Positions 43,308-51,937 of a stretch of 64,000 nt of DNA are shown here, in pieces. The notes under the pieces are model-generated. The model was not told where the DNA came from, ran no database searches, and worked only from the letters and a program-made list of their open reading frames with translations. The translations under genes were made by a program, and so were the position numbers. Source of the DNA: an uncultured Lachnospiraceae bacterium (lineage in GTDB: Bacteria; Bacillota; Clostridia; Lachnospirales; Lachnospiraceae); the NCBI GenBank assembly GCA_902761225.1, contig CACWJQ010000006.1, positions 1 to 64,000 on the forward strand. The letters are read 5' to 3'. Every line of letters starts with the position of its first letter. Position 1 is the stretch's first letter.

Positions 43308-43994
43308 TTATTTCCTAGCTCCCGTATCCGGAAGATTGGCGTCATTCTTCCTGCCAAGGTAAGTCTTTCTCTCCTCATGCTTTATCAGCCTCTTAATGTT
43401 GGCTCTGTGCTGCCAGTAGGCAAGGATCATGAGGAACAGCGCAATGATATACATCTCATTGAGAGTTGCCTGAGCCATTCCGTCGAACATCCCGAAGAGA
43501 TTGAACTGTCCCGAAATAACAAGCTGAATGAGAAAGCCCGCATACAGTATCAGTGAACCAAGGCTCACATAATGTGTGACAAGGAAGGGAATAAAGAAAA
43601 ATGCAAGTCCCGTCAGGAAGAAGGATCCGTGGAAAGCAAGTATCATTCCTCCGGTTGCGGCTATTCCCTTGCCGCCCTTGAAATTCATGTAGAAAGGAAA
43701 ATCATGGGCCAGCACACATCCCGCACCGCCGTATATTATCAGGAGGTACTTAAGCTCGGGATACATATGTCCGAAAGTAAGTCTTATGATGACTGTAGTA
43801 AGTATGGCCTTGAGCATGTCACCTGCAAATACTATGAGACCTGCCTTGGTGCCCAGTACTCTGAGAGCATTGGTGGTTCCTGAATTACCGCTTCCGTAAT
43901 TTCTTATATCAACGCCCTTGCACTTTCCGACTATGAACGCTGTCTGGATCAGACCGAATGCATAGCCTATGAGAAAACACCATAAACGTGCCAT
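43308..43994 (-). CDS. plsY: Acyl-phosphate:glycerol-3-phosphate acyltransferase
   Basis: A 228-residue polytopic membrane enzyme that acylates glycerol-3-phosphate using acyl-phosphate. The three family motifs are visible: YGSGNSGTTNALRVLG, AHDFPFYMNFKGGKGIAATGG, and a C-terminal hydrophobic block. A basic tail of about 25 residues follows the last helix. It starts one base after the der stop; der-plsY-gpsA is a common Bacillota order. Confidence 0.95.
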   Translation of the reverse strand: MARLWCFLIGYAFGLIQTAFIVGKCKGVDIRNYGSGNSGTTNALRVLGTKAGLIVFAGDMLKAILTTVIIRLTFGHMYPELKYLLIIYGGAGCVLAHDFPFYMNFKGGKGIAATGGMILAFHGSFFLTGLAFFFIPFLVTHYVSLGSLILYAGFLIQLVISGQFNLFGMFDGMAQATLNEMYIIALFLMILAYWQHRANIKRLIKHEERKTYLGRKNDANLPDTGARK

Positions 43995-43995
43995 A

Positions 43996-45321
43996 TCATT
44001 CCCCTTTTCTTTCTCTCACAATGAACTTGAGAGGTGTTCCCTTAAAGCCGAAGGTGTTCCTGACCTGATTCTCGATATACCTGATATACGAAAAATGAGC
44101 CAGTTCCTTATCATTGACAAACACAACAAACGTGGGAGGCCTGGAAGCGACCTGGGTGATATAGTAGATCTTCAGGAATCTTCCCTTATCATTTGGAGGC
44201 TGCTGCATCGCAACCGCCTCTGCAAGGATCTCGTTGAGAGCTCCGGTTCCTACTCTCTTATCCTGGCTCTCTCTTACGATATCAATGGTCTCAAAGAGCT
44301 TGTTCAGCCTCTGTCCCGTAAGAGCAGAGATGAACACTATCTCCGCATAGGGCATGAATGAAAGAATAAGCCTTATATCCTCGGTAAACTTATTGACGGT
44401 CTTATCATCCTTCTCGATGGCATCCCATTTATTGACAGCTATTACTACTGCCTTGCCTCTGTCGTGTGCTATTCCCGCTATCTTGGCATCCTGCTCCGTA
44501 ACACCTTCCCCGGCATCGATGACAAGAACCGCTATATCAGCCCTTTCCACAGCGCTCACGGTTCTTACGATCATATAATGCTCAAGATCGTCCTTGATCT
44601 TATTCTTTCTCCTGAGTCCTGCGGTATCTATGAAGATATATTCCTTCTCACCGAACTTAACTCTCGTATCAACCGCATCTCTCGTCGTTCCGGCGATATC
44701 CGATACGATGAGTCTGTTCTCACCCAGAAGCTTATTGATAAGGGATGATTTTCCCGTGTTTGGCTTGCCGATGACTGCCACCTTGGGAATATCCTCTTCT
44801 TCCTCCTCTTCGGCGCTTTCGGGGAAATAGCTTACAACCTTATCCAGAAGGTCGCCGAACCCCTGAAGCTGGGTTGCCGAAACGGGATAGGGATCACCTA
44901 TTCCCAGATTATAGAATTCGTAGATGTCAGCCTGCTGCTTTTCATAGGAATCAACCTTATTGACAACAAGAACAACAGGCTTGCCTGACTTGCGCAGCAT
45001 TGAAGCAACGCCGTCATCCGCATCCTGCAGGCCTGTCTTAACATCACATACGAACATGATAACATCGGCCGTATCGATAGCAATCTGTGCCTGATCCCTC
45101 ATCGAACTGAGGAGCAGGTCCTTGGATTCGGGTTCGATACCGCCTGTATCTATAAGTGTAAAATTATAATTCAGCCACGAGACATCCGCATAGATCCTGT
45201 CCCTTGTCACTCCCGGAGTGTCCTGGACTATTGATATCCTCTCTCCCGCAAGAGCATTGAACAGTGTTGATTTGCCTACATTGGGACGTCCCACAACTGC
45301 TACGATCGGTCTTGTACTCAT
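43996..45321 (-). CDS. der: Ribosome-associated GTPase Der (EngA)
   Basis: About 441 residues with two tandem GTPase domains and a KH-like C terminus; it acts in 50S subunit maturation. Domain 1: GRPNVGKSTLFN, DTGG, NKVD. Domain 2: GKPNTGKSSLIN, DTAGL, NKWD. ATG 45321 yields the family start MSTRPIVAVVGRPNVGKST; a TTG at 45339 is in frame but weaker. Confidence 0.96.
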   Translation of the reverse strand: MSTRPIVAVVGRPNVGKSTLFNALAGERISIVQDTPGVTRDRIYADVSWLNYNFTLIDTGGIEPESKDLLLSSMRDQAQIAIDTADVIMFVCDVKTGLQDADDGVASMLRKSGKPVVLVVNKVDSYEKQQADIYEFYNLGIGDPYPVSATQLQGFGDLLDKVVSYFPESAEEEEEEDIPKVAVIGKPNTGKSSLINKLLGENRLIVSDIAGTTRDAVDTRVKFGEKEYIFIDTAGLRRKNKIKDDLEHYMIVRTVSAVERADIAVLVIDAGEGVTEQDAKIAGIAHDRGKAVVIAVNKWDAIEKDDKTVNKFTEDIRLILSFMPYAEIVFISALTGQRLNKLFETIDIVRESQDKRVGTGALNEILAEAVAMQQPPNDKGRFLKIYYITQVASRPPTFVVFVNDKELAHFSYIRYIENQVRNTFGFKGTPLKFIVRERKGE

Positions 45322-45351
45322 ACTATTGATCCGTTCCAAAATATGATGATC

Positions 45352-46680
45352 TCAATCCATGCCAAGGCATGAATCCACAAAGTCATAACCATTTGATTTT
45401 ATCGTAACCACACGTACTTGTAAAGCATCCGAGACCTCTGAAACCTTGATGTCGTCGAGGAAAACATCGGTTCCTGCCCTCACCACGCTCTCGGGCAGTC
45501 TGATCTCATCTCCAAGGTCGCGCCCCTTTAACTGGGCTATTATATCCTGCCCGGTAAGAAGGCCCGATACGGTGATCCTTTCACCGAAAAAGTCATTCCT
45601 TATGGCGTAAACATCTATCTTAAGTCCATTTGCGCGCTCTTCCACCATCCGGGCCGATTCGCTTATGATGGGATAGGCAAGAACTCCGGTTACGAGAGTG
45701 ATATGCTTTCCGCCGTGATCCTTATCAAAGGATCCGTCCTGCATTCTCTTTTCTATCTGCTCATCCCTTTCATCGATGAAGGATCTGATCATTCCCACGC
45801 CGTTATCCAGCTGGAGATATCCGTCATATCTGTCCGCTTCCGGCATGGGTCTTCCCGCGGTGAGATAGAATTCATCGCTTGCATGGACAAAATGGATACC
45901 GTACTTTTCCATGCACTGTTTCTGATAGCCTTCTATGATATCGATAACTTCGGCGCAGTCATCCTTCTCAAATGGTTCAAGATGAAAGAGCCCATCCCGG
46001 TATTTGGATAATCCTACGGGAACAACGGACAGACTTCTGAATGAGGGGATGTACTTCATGAGTTCGCTTATGGTAAACTCCAGCTCCTTACCGTCATTGA
46101 TCCCCTTGCACAGTACGACCTGTCCGTTCATCTCTATCCCGGCATCTGCAAGCACGTTAAGCTTCTGAAGACTGCTTCCCGCGAATCTGTTACCCAGCAT
46201 CCTGCATCTGAGCTCCGGATTCATGGTGTGTATCGATACATTGACCGGTGAAAGGTTGTATCTTACTATTCTCCCAAGGTCCTTCTCAGAAAGATTGGTA
46301 AGGGTTATGTAGTTGCCCTGGAGGAAAGAAAGTCTTGAATCGTCATCCTTGAAATACAGGGTATCTCTCATTCCCGGAGGCATCTGGTCTATAAAGCAGA
46401 AAATACAGTTATTGCTGCACCTTCTGTAGTTATCCATCAGTCCGTTCTCAAAGACAAGACCTATGTCTTCGTTTTCACCCTTTTCAATCTCATATTCCCA
46501 TTCTTCATCCCCCCTGAGGATGGTAAGCACAAGCTCGTCCGTAAGGGTCATGAACTGATAATCGAAGATATCCTCTATCTCGTTATCATCTATCTTAATT
46601 ACAATATCGCCGGGCAAAATGCCCAGCGAATCTGCGATCGAACCTTTATTTACACTTTTAATGACATGTTTCTTTTCCAC
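45352..46680 (-). CDS. DUF512 protein with PDZ-like and radical SAM-like domains
   Basis: A 442-residue protein conserved in anaerobic Bacillota. A PDZ-like N terminus (SVNKGSIADSLGILPGDIV) is followed by a C-x3-C-x2-C motif, CSNNCIFCF, like a radical SAM cluster site, then QGNYITLTNL and the C-terminal DUF512 region. No tested function is known to me. It sits directly before der, the usual place in Clostridia, which hints at ribosome or RNA modification work. Confidence 0.9.
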   Translation of the reverse strand: MEKKHVIKSVNKGSIADSLGILPGDIVIKIDDNEIEDIFDYQFMTLTDELVLTILRGDEEWEYEIEKGENEDIGLVFENGLMDNYRRCSNNCIFCFIDQMPPGMRDTLYFKDDDSRLSFLQGNYITLTNLSEKDLGRIVRYNLSPVNVSIHTMNPELRCRMLGNRFAGSSLQKLNVLADAGIEMNGQVVLCKGINDGKELEFTISELMKYIPSFRSLSVVPVGLSKYRDGLFHLEPFEKDDCAEVIDIIEGYQKQCMEKYGIHFVHASDEFYLTAGRPMPEADRYDGYLQLDNGVGMIRSFIDERDEQIEKRMQDGSFDKDHGGKHITLVTGVLAYPIISESARMVEERANGLKIDVYAIRNDFFGERITVSGLLTGQDIIAQLKGRDLGDEIRLPESVVRAGTDVFLDDIKVSEVSDALQVRVVTIKSNGYDFVDSCLGMD

Positions 46681-46684
46681 GATC

Positions 46685-47875
46685 TTATAATTCTACTCCT
46701 ATACGGGCATTATAATTCTCGAGAACCGCATGCATCTTCTGTGTGTTGTCCATGACGTTGGACATTGATGAATCATGATTCATGAAATCTATTATGGATG
46801 CTATGAACTTGCACATATCCGCCTCTATGAAGTAAGGCTTGTCATAGATCTCTGGAGGCAGATAGGTGAGATTGGTGGTTATCACCCTGTCAAAATATCC
46901 CTTTTCATATGCTGCATCGAACTGGTCGAGTCCTTCGGTGAACAGTCCGAAGGTGGTACATATGAACACTCTTCTCGCGTTCATCTCCTTGAGCTGGCGG
47001 GCGGTATCTATCATGCTTCCGCCGGAGGAGATCATATCATCGATTATGACCACATCCTTGCTGTCGATATTGTCACCCAGGAATTCATGGGCGATTATGG
47101 GATTCTTGCCGCCAACTATCCTGGAATAATCACGTCTCTTATAGAATGTACCGGTATTGAGGCTGAGAACGTTGGCAAAATAGATAGCCCTCTCAAGCGC
47201 TCCTTCATCCGGAGCGATGACCACCATATGCTCCTCGTCCACGATAAGATCCTCTTCGTTGGTAAGAAGAGCCTTGATGAACTGATAGGGTGGCATGAAA
47301 TTATCGAATCCGTTAAGAGGTATGGAATTGGCAACTCTGGGATCGTGTGCATCGAAGGTTATGAAATTTGATATGCCCATATCATACAGTTCCTTGAGCA
47401 TATGGGCCGAATCCAGTGACTCCCTGCCGGTACGGCGGTGCTGTCTGCCCTCATAGAGAAAAGGCATGATGACATTGATCCTGGTGGCCTTTCCGTCTAT
47501 GGCTGCTATGATCCTCTTAAGATCCTGGTAGATATCATCGGGAGACATATGATTCTCGAAACCGTTCATCTGATATGTAATGGAATGGTTGCAGACATCG
47601 ACCAGAATAAATATGTCCTTGCCCCTTGCGGACTCCTTGAGAGTAGCCTTACCCTCACCGCTTCCGAAACGGGGGATCTGGAATTTCATTCTGAAATCAT
47701 CCTTCTGATAACCCTGGAATGCGGGATCGTTCTTCACAAGATCGTTATGAATATCCTTGCGGAAAAGAGCGAGATATGAATTGATCTTATCTCCCTTGCT
47801 CTCAAAGGAAGGGTGTACTATAAGACCGAGCTGTCCCACGGGCATTGAATTTTCAAGTTCTACTACATTAGGCAT
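46685..47875 (-). CDS. prs: Ribose-phosphate pyrophosphokinase (long Lachnospiraceae form)
   Basis: A 396-residue PRPP synthetase-like enzyme, longer than the usual 310-320. The PRPP-binding loop DVVIIDDMISSGGSMIDTA, the EGRQHRRTGRESLDS flexible-loop region and the FDAHDPRVANS segment are present. About 60 extra N-terminal residues and a 30-residue C-terminal extension account for the length. It supplies PRPP for purine, pyrimidine, NAD, His and Trp synthesis. A TGATATAAT extended -10 lies just upstream. Confidence 0.9.
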   Translation of the reverse strand: MPNVVELENSMPVGQLGLIVHPSFESKGDKINSYLALFRKDIHNDLVKNDPAFQGYQKDDFRMKFQIPRFGSGEGKATLKESARGKDIFILVDVCNHSITYQMNGFENHMSPDDIYQDLKRIIAAIDGKATRINVIMPFLYEGRQHRRTGRESLDSAHMLKELYDMGISNFITFDAHDPRVANSIPLNGFDNFMPPYQFIKALLTNEEDLIVDEEHMVVIAPDEGALERAIYFANVLSLNTGTFYKRRDYSRIVGGKNPIIAHEFLGDNIDSKDVVIIDDMISSGGSMIDTARQLKEMNARRVFICTTFGLFTEGLDQFDAAYEKGYFDRVITTNLTYLPPEIYDKPYFIEADMCKFIASIIDFMNHDSSMSNVMDNTQKMHAVLENYNARIGVEL

Positions 47876-47900
47876 GATAAGATTTCCTTCTTTTTATTGA

Positions 47901-47909
47901 ATTATATCA
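47901..47909 (-). promoter_or_regulatory. Extended -10 promoter of prs
   Basis: Minus strand TGATATAAT (47909-47901), about 26 bases before the prs ATG; no good -35 box. The leader would be very short. It overlaps the stop region of the sensor kinase gene. Confidence 0.5.
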
Positions 47910-50586
47910 TAATTCTTCCCACAGTCTTATCCGAACTGAACTCGGGAAGATCGATGAACGATGTGAATATATCTCCGTCAACAATGACTTCAAAGGTTCC
48001 GTTATGCGCCTCAACCAGGCTCTTGGCTATAAAGAGTCCCAGTCCGGTACCTTCGCTCTGTCTGCTGGCATCGCCGCGGATGAACCTCTCCGTGAGGGCT
48101 TCACCCTGGAATCTGGGTCTTATGGCTGACACATTCTTGATCTTGATGAACACTCTTCCGCCGAAGACATCAAAGTTTACATTGACCTTGGTGTCCTTCA
48201 TGGCGTATTTGCATATATTGCCGAAAAGATTATCGAATACTCTCCACAGCAGTCCGGCATCCGCATAGATCAAAACCCTGGGAAACTCCGCACACACTAT
48301 CTCAAGATTCTTGGCCTTGAACCTGTCGGAATATTCTCCTATAGCCTGGGTAAGAAGCTCTGTAAGGTCAGTGGTCTCCTTGTGAAGCTCAAACTGTCCG
48401 GATGAAAGCTTTGAAGCTTCCAGCAGGTCTTCAAGAAGCTTTTTGAGTCTTATGGACTTTTCTCCGATGACCTTGAGATAATCATCCTTCTGCTTCTCGG
48501 TTATATCCTCCCTGCGCAGGAGATCCGAGTAATTGATGATGGTGGTAATAGGCGTCTTAAGATCGTGGGATACATTGGTTATCAGCTCGGTACGAAGAGT
48601 TTCCTCCATGACCGAATCGTTCACTGCGTTCTTGATACCTTCACCGATATTGTTGATGCTTATGGCCAGGTTTCTGTTCTCCGCCCTAAGGTTCTCAACC
48701 TCTATCTTGTAATTGATATCTCCGCCTCTTATCCTCTCAACGCCGTCCAGAAGATCCTTCTTCTCGGCAGTAGTAAGGAACAGATTGATACCCACGATAA
48801 TATCCATGAATATCAGCAGCAGGAATATCATTGTTGAGTATGCCGGATTCTTCGGAAGCAGGAATATTCCAAGCGACATTCCTCCAAGGTTAAGCACCAT
48901 AAAGAATATGTAAGGCACAAGAACCGTTGCCACGGCAGATTCCGCACCCGAAAGAGTAAGGGCAAAGTGATCGAATATCTCCTTCATCCTCTTGGTAAAG
49001 GAATACTCATACAAAATTCCGGCTCTTATCCTTCTTACAATGGACAGTAGGAAGAATGCAAAGAACATCGAACAAAGGAGTCCGAATGCGGCAAAGGAAA
49101 GATATGATGATATACCTGCATTTCTGAGGGGACCGCCGTTTTCGGCAGAGATCCTGCAGTAATTCTCACCCACAAGCTCCTGCAGGAATTTCAGATGCAG
49201 CAGGGCGATCCTGAAGATGACGAAGGCCGAGATCAGCCATACCTCTATCCATATCTTATCCTGGGCATAGATCGTGAATTCGTCTTCCCCGTCTCTGTCA
49301 TTTACACCCGATACAAAAACAAGATATGCGAGTATTCCCAGCCAGATAAGTGCAAGAAGCGTTATGACCATACAGAAGAATCTGGCCACCTTCTTGATAT
49401 CGTTATATCTGTATGTAAGATCGTAATAGATATCGTGGGCCTTTGATGATGTATCATCAAGGTAGATCCATACATGGGTATTGTTGGGATACACATCCGG
49501 ATACAGCTTTATCACATCCGTAATGACGGATTCACTTATATCCGAAAGAGTCGCATATTCAAGCTCATCATAATAAGAGATCAGATACAGAAGATGTCCC
49601 GAATAGCTGTTTGTCAGTTCGGTATCATCAAGGTACTTCGAATCCTTATCATTGGTATAGGTCTTAACAAGACCCTTTTCATCCCTGGTCCTGATGAGAT
49701 AGACAAGGTTCATATTATCCCTGTCATATATCCTCTGCCCCTCTCTATAAATATCATATGCTGATGAAAAGAGCTCGGACACCTCTTCAAGTTCATTGAT
49801 GGAGATAAAGAATTCATCCCAGTCGCTTACCCTGTCTCTGAGGAATGTATAATTGGGTGATGTGGGATTACCGATGACAGGTTCCTTGTAGAGAACGTTG
49901 GTAACGTTGCCGTCAGCATTGTATTCCTCTATAAGTCCGGGGTATTCCCTGATGCAGTATTCCAGGACTATATGCATCAGCTCCGCAGGCTGCAGGGCAG
50001 CCATTGCCTTTTTCACCTCTTCGTTACCGTCACCGAGGATCAGATCCTCACCGTGGGGAGAATAGTTGGCCGAAGTACGGTTCTTGTTAATGTTCTCGAA
50101 TCCCTTGAAATAGAGATTGCCATATTCATCCAGGCCAAAGTTCTGTACGTAGATAGGATCCCCGTAATAGTATACGAAATCGGTGATATTAAGGCTCTTG
50201 GTGGAATATACTATGCCGCGCCTTCCGTAGTTGATAAGATCCGACATGTAGAAATACGCCGTTACATTTCTGTTTCCGCCGTGATAATAATTCGAGATAT
50301 CCACCAGTTTATTGATATCCAGTTCGGTCGATACACCAAGAAGCTTGCATGCAGCCACATATTTCATCATATCCGAAGCCTGACGGGCGAATATGTCGGT
50401 GATAACTTCATCGATATCATTATCATCCGAAGGGAACGGATCAAGAGCATATCTCACATTCCCGTCAAGAAAAGGAACGGAAATATAACTGCAGAAAACA
50501 ATGTCCGCAACCAGCAGGACTGCGATCATTGCACATGCATGCATTATAAAATGCATTAAGATTTTTCTCAGAAAACTTCTTTTCAT
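47902..50586 (-). CDS. Sensor histidine kinase with large extracytoplasmic and multi-pass region
   Basis: An 894-residue membrane kinase. One helix (about 12-34) is followed by about 360 extracytoplasmic residues, then about five helices (around 400-630), a HAMP-like linker, HisKA with H674 in NVSHDLKTPITTIINYSDL, and HATPase_c with N-box FDNLFGNICKYA, G1 region and GTGLGLFIAKSLVEAHNG. It overlaps the response regulator stop by four bases, making a cognate pair. The extracytoplasmic domain matches nothing I recognise; the signal is unknown. Confidence 0.92.
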   Translation of the reverse strand: MKRSFLRKILMHFIMHACAMIAVLLVADIVFCSYISVPFLDGNVRYALDPFPSDDNDIDEVITDIFARQASDMMKYVAACKLLGVSTELDINKLVDISNYYHGGNRNVTAYFYMSDLINYGRRGIVYSTKSLNITDFVYYYGDPIYVQNFGLDEYGNLYFKGFENINKNRTSANYSPHGEDLILGDGNEEVKKAMAALQPAELMHIVLEYCIREYPGLIEEYNADGNVTNVLYKEPVIGNPTSPNYTFLRDRVSDWDEFFISINELEEVSELFSSAYDIYREGQRIYDRDNMNLVYLIRTRDEKGLVKTYTNDKDSKYLDDTELTNSYSGHLLYLISYYDELEYATLSDISESVITDVIKLYPDVYPNNTHVWIYLDDTSSKAHDIYYDLTYRYNDIKKVARFFCMVITLLALIWLGILAYLVFVSGVNDRDGEDEFTIYAQDKIWIEVWLISAFVIFRIALLHLKFLQELVGENYCRISAENGGPLRNAGISSYLSFAAFGLLCSMFFAFFLLSIVRRIRAGILYEYSFTKRMKEIFDHFALTLSGAESAVATVLVPYIFFMVLNLGGMSLGIFLLPKNPAYSTMIFLLLIFMDIIVGINLFLTTAEKKDLLDGVERIRGGDINYKIEVENLRAENRNLAISINNIGEGIKNAVNDSVMEETLRTELITNVSHDLKTPITTIINYSDLLRREDITEKQKDDYLKVIGEKSIRLKKLLEDLLEASKLSSGQFELHKETTDLTELLTQAIGEYSDRFKAKNLEIVCAEFPRVLIYADAGLLWRVFDNLFGNICKYAMKDTKVNVNFDVFGGRVFIKIKNVSAIRPRFQGEALTERFIRGDASRQSEGTGLGLFIAKSLVEAHNGTFEVIVDGDIFTSFIDLPEFSSDKTVGRIMI

Positions 50587-51278
50587 AGATCTTCGATCTT
50601 ATATCCTACTCCCCATACAACCTTAAGGAACTTGGGCTGTCCGGGGTTAATCTCGATCTTCTCCCTTATATGTCTGATATGGACGGCAACGGTATTATCT
50701 GTTGCTATCGGAGTTTCATTCCATATAGACTCATAGATCTTGTCGGTGGAGAACACGGTACCCTTATTCTTGATGAGAAGAAGAAGGATATTGTATTCAA
50801 TGGGAGTAAGCTTCACTGCCTCTCCGTCAACGGTAACCGATTTGGTCTCATCGTTGATGCACAATGACCCGGCATTGTAGATATGGGTATTGGTCCCCTC
50901 ATTTATACTGCCGAGCATGGTATATCTTCTGAGGTTGGATCTTACTCTGGCTGTAAGCTCTGCGGGGGAGAAGGGCTTGGTGACATAATCGTCCCCTCCC
51001 GCATTAAGTCCCAGGATCTTATCATCTTCCTCGGATTTTGCGGACAGGAATATTATGGGAACGGTACTGCTCTTCCTTATCTCCTCTGCAGTCTCTATCC
51101 CGTCCATTTCAGGCATCATGATGTCAAGGATAACAAGCTGGATCTCTTCCTTCGCAAGGATCTCCAGTGCTTCCTTTCCGTTATACGCCTTGTAGATGGA
51201 ATGCGAGTCCTCCTTCAGATAGATCTCGATAGCATTCACGATATCCTTATCATCGTCACAAACAAGTATATTGGCCAT
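50583..51278 (-). CDS. OmpR/PhoB-family response regulator
   Basis: About 231 residues: a receiver domain with acidic pair DDD near residues 8-10, phospho-acceptor D52 in LDIMMPEMDG and K in TKPFS, then a winged-helix DNA-binding domain (VKLTPIEYNILLLLIKNKG, TVAVHIRHIREKIE, VVWGVGYKIE). ATG 51278 follows GGGG at five bases; a GTG at 51284 overlaps the yraN stop. It pairs with the sensor kinase directly downstream. Confidence 0.94.
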   Translation of the reverse strand: MANILVCDDDKDIVNAIEIYLKEDSHSIYKAYNGKEALEILAKEEIQLVILDIMMPEMDGIETAEEIRKSSTVPIIFLSAKSEEDDKILGLNAGGDDYVTKPFSPAELTARVRSNLRRYTMLGSINEGTNTHIYNAGSLCINDETKSVTVDGEAVKLTPIEYNILLLLIKNKGTVFSTDKIYESIWNETPIATDNTVAVHIRHIREKIEINPGQPKFLKVVWGVGYKIEDL

Positions 51279-51280
51279 AG

Positions 51281-51640
51281 TCACCCCACATATTCAAACG
51301 CATTTTCAATGTGTCTTATATCGTCTCTGTCATATACGCCTATCACATCATACCTTACCTGAAAATCCTGCAGCTCAGGATGTCCTCCGATATAGAAAGC
51401 TGATGCTTTGCATATCCTTCGTATCTTCCTTGCATCAACCGCTTCAAGCGGATCGAACCTGTCATGATCCTTTCTGTATTTCACCTCGGCAAACACAAGG
51501 TTTTTGTCCGGTGAGATACAGATTATATCTATCTCCCCGAATCTGTTACTCACATTTCTGCCGATAATCCGGTAACCTTTTTTCTCAAGATACAAGGTTA
51601 CCCCGTTTTCATAAATGGATCCCGTTTCTCTTCTGTTCAT
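51281..51640 (-). CDS. yraN: YraN/UPF0102 family endonuclease-like protein
   Basis: A 119-residue restriction-endonuclease-fold protein. The family core GEIDIICISPDKNLVFAEVKYR carries the D-ExK nuclease-type residues. Its cellular job is unknown. It lies between the FlhB-like gene and the response regulator; the position after rnhB and the ylqG/ylqH pair is conserved in Bacillota. Confidence 0.9.
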   Translation of the reverse strand: MNRRETGSIYENGVTLYLEKKGYRIIGRNVSNRFGEIDIICISPDKNLVFAEVKYRKDHDRFDPLEAVDARKIRRICKASAFYIGGHPELQDFQVRYDVIGVYDRDDIRHIENAFEYVG

Positions 51641-51646
51641 TCACCG

Positions 51647-51937
51647 TCAGTTCCGCAGCTTGTTCTTGATCTTGTCCATTGAGTCCACAAAGATCAGTAT
51701 CTCTGCCACAACTTCATACAGCTCGGGAGGTATCATATCTCCGATCTCCAGCTTTGCAAGGGTACCTGCAAGCTTGGCATCCTCATGTATCGGAACATCG
51801 CTCTCCCTGGCCTTTTCAATTATCTTCTCCGCAAGTGCTCCCTTTCCGGAAGCGATGACTCTGGGGGCATCGTCAGATGGATCGTATTCCAGAGCAACTG
51901 CGGTTATTATCTTTTTCTTCTTCTCTTCAGCCATCAT
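51647..51937 (-). CDS. Orphan FlhB C-terminal-domain homologue (YlqH-like)
   Basis: A 96-residue cytoplasmic protein equivalent to the C-terminal domain of the flagellar export switch FlhB/YscU: VALEYDPSDDAPRVIASGKG, then VPIHEDAKLAGTL and IPPELYEVVAEILIFV. The NPTH autocleavage site and the membrane domain are absent. No other flagellar genes are near. Function unknown; it is coupled to the FliK-like gene upstream by a four-base overlap. Confidence 0.9.
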   Translation of the reverse strand: MMAEEKKKKIITAVALEYDPSDDAPRVIASGKGALAEKIIEKARESDVPIHEDAKLAGTLAKLEIGDMIPPELYEVVAEILIFVDSMDKIKNKLRN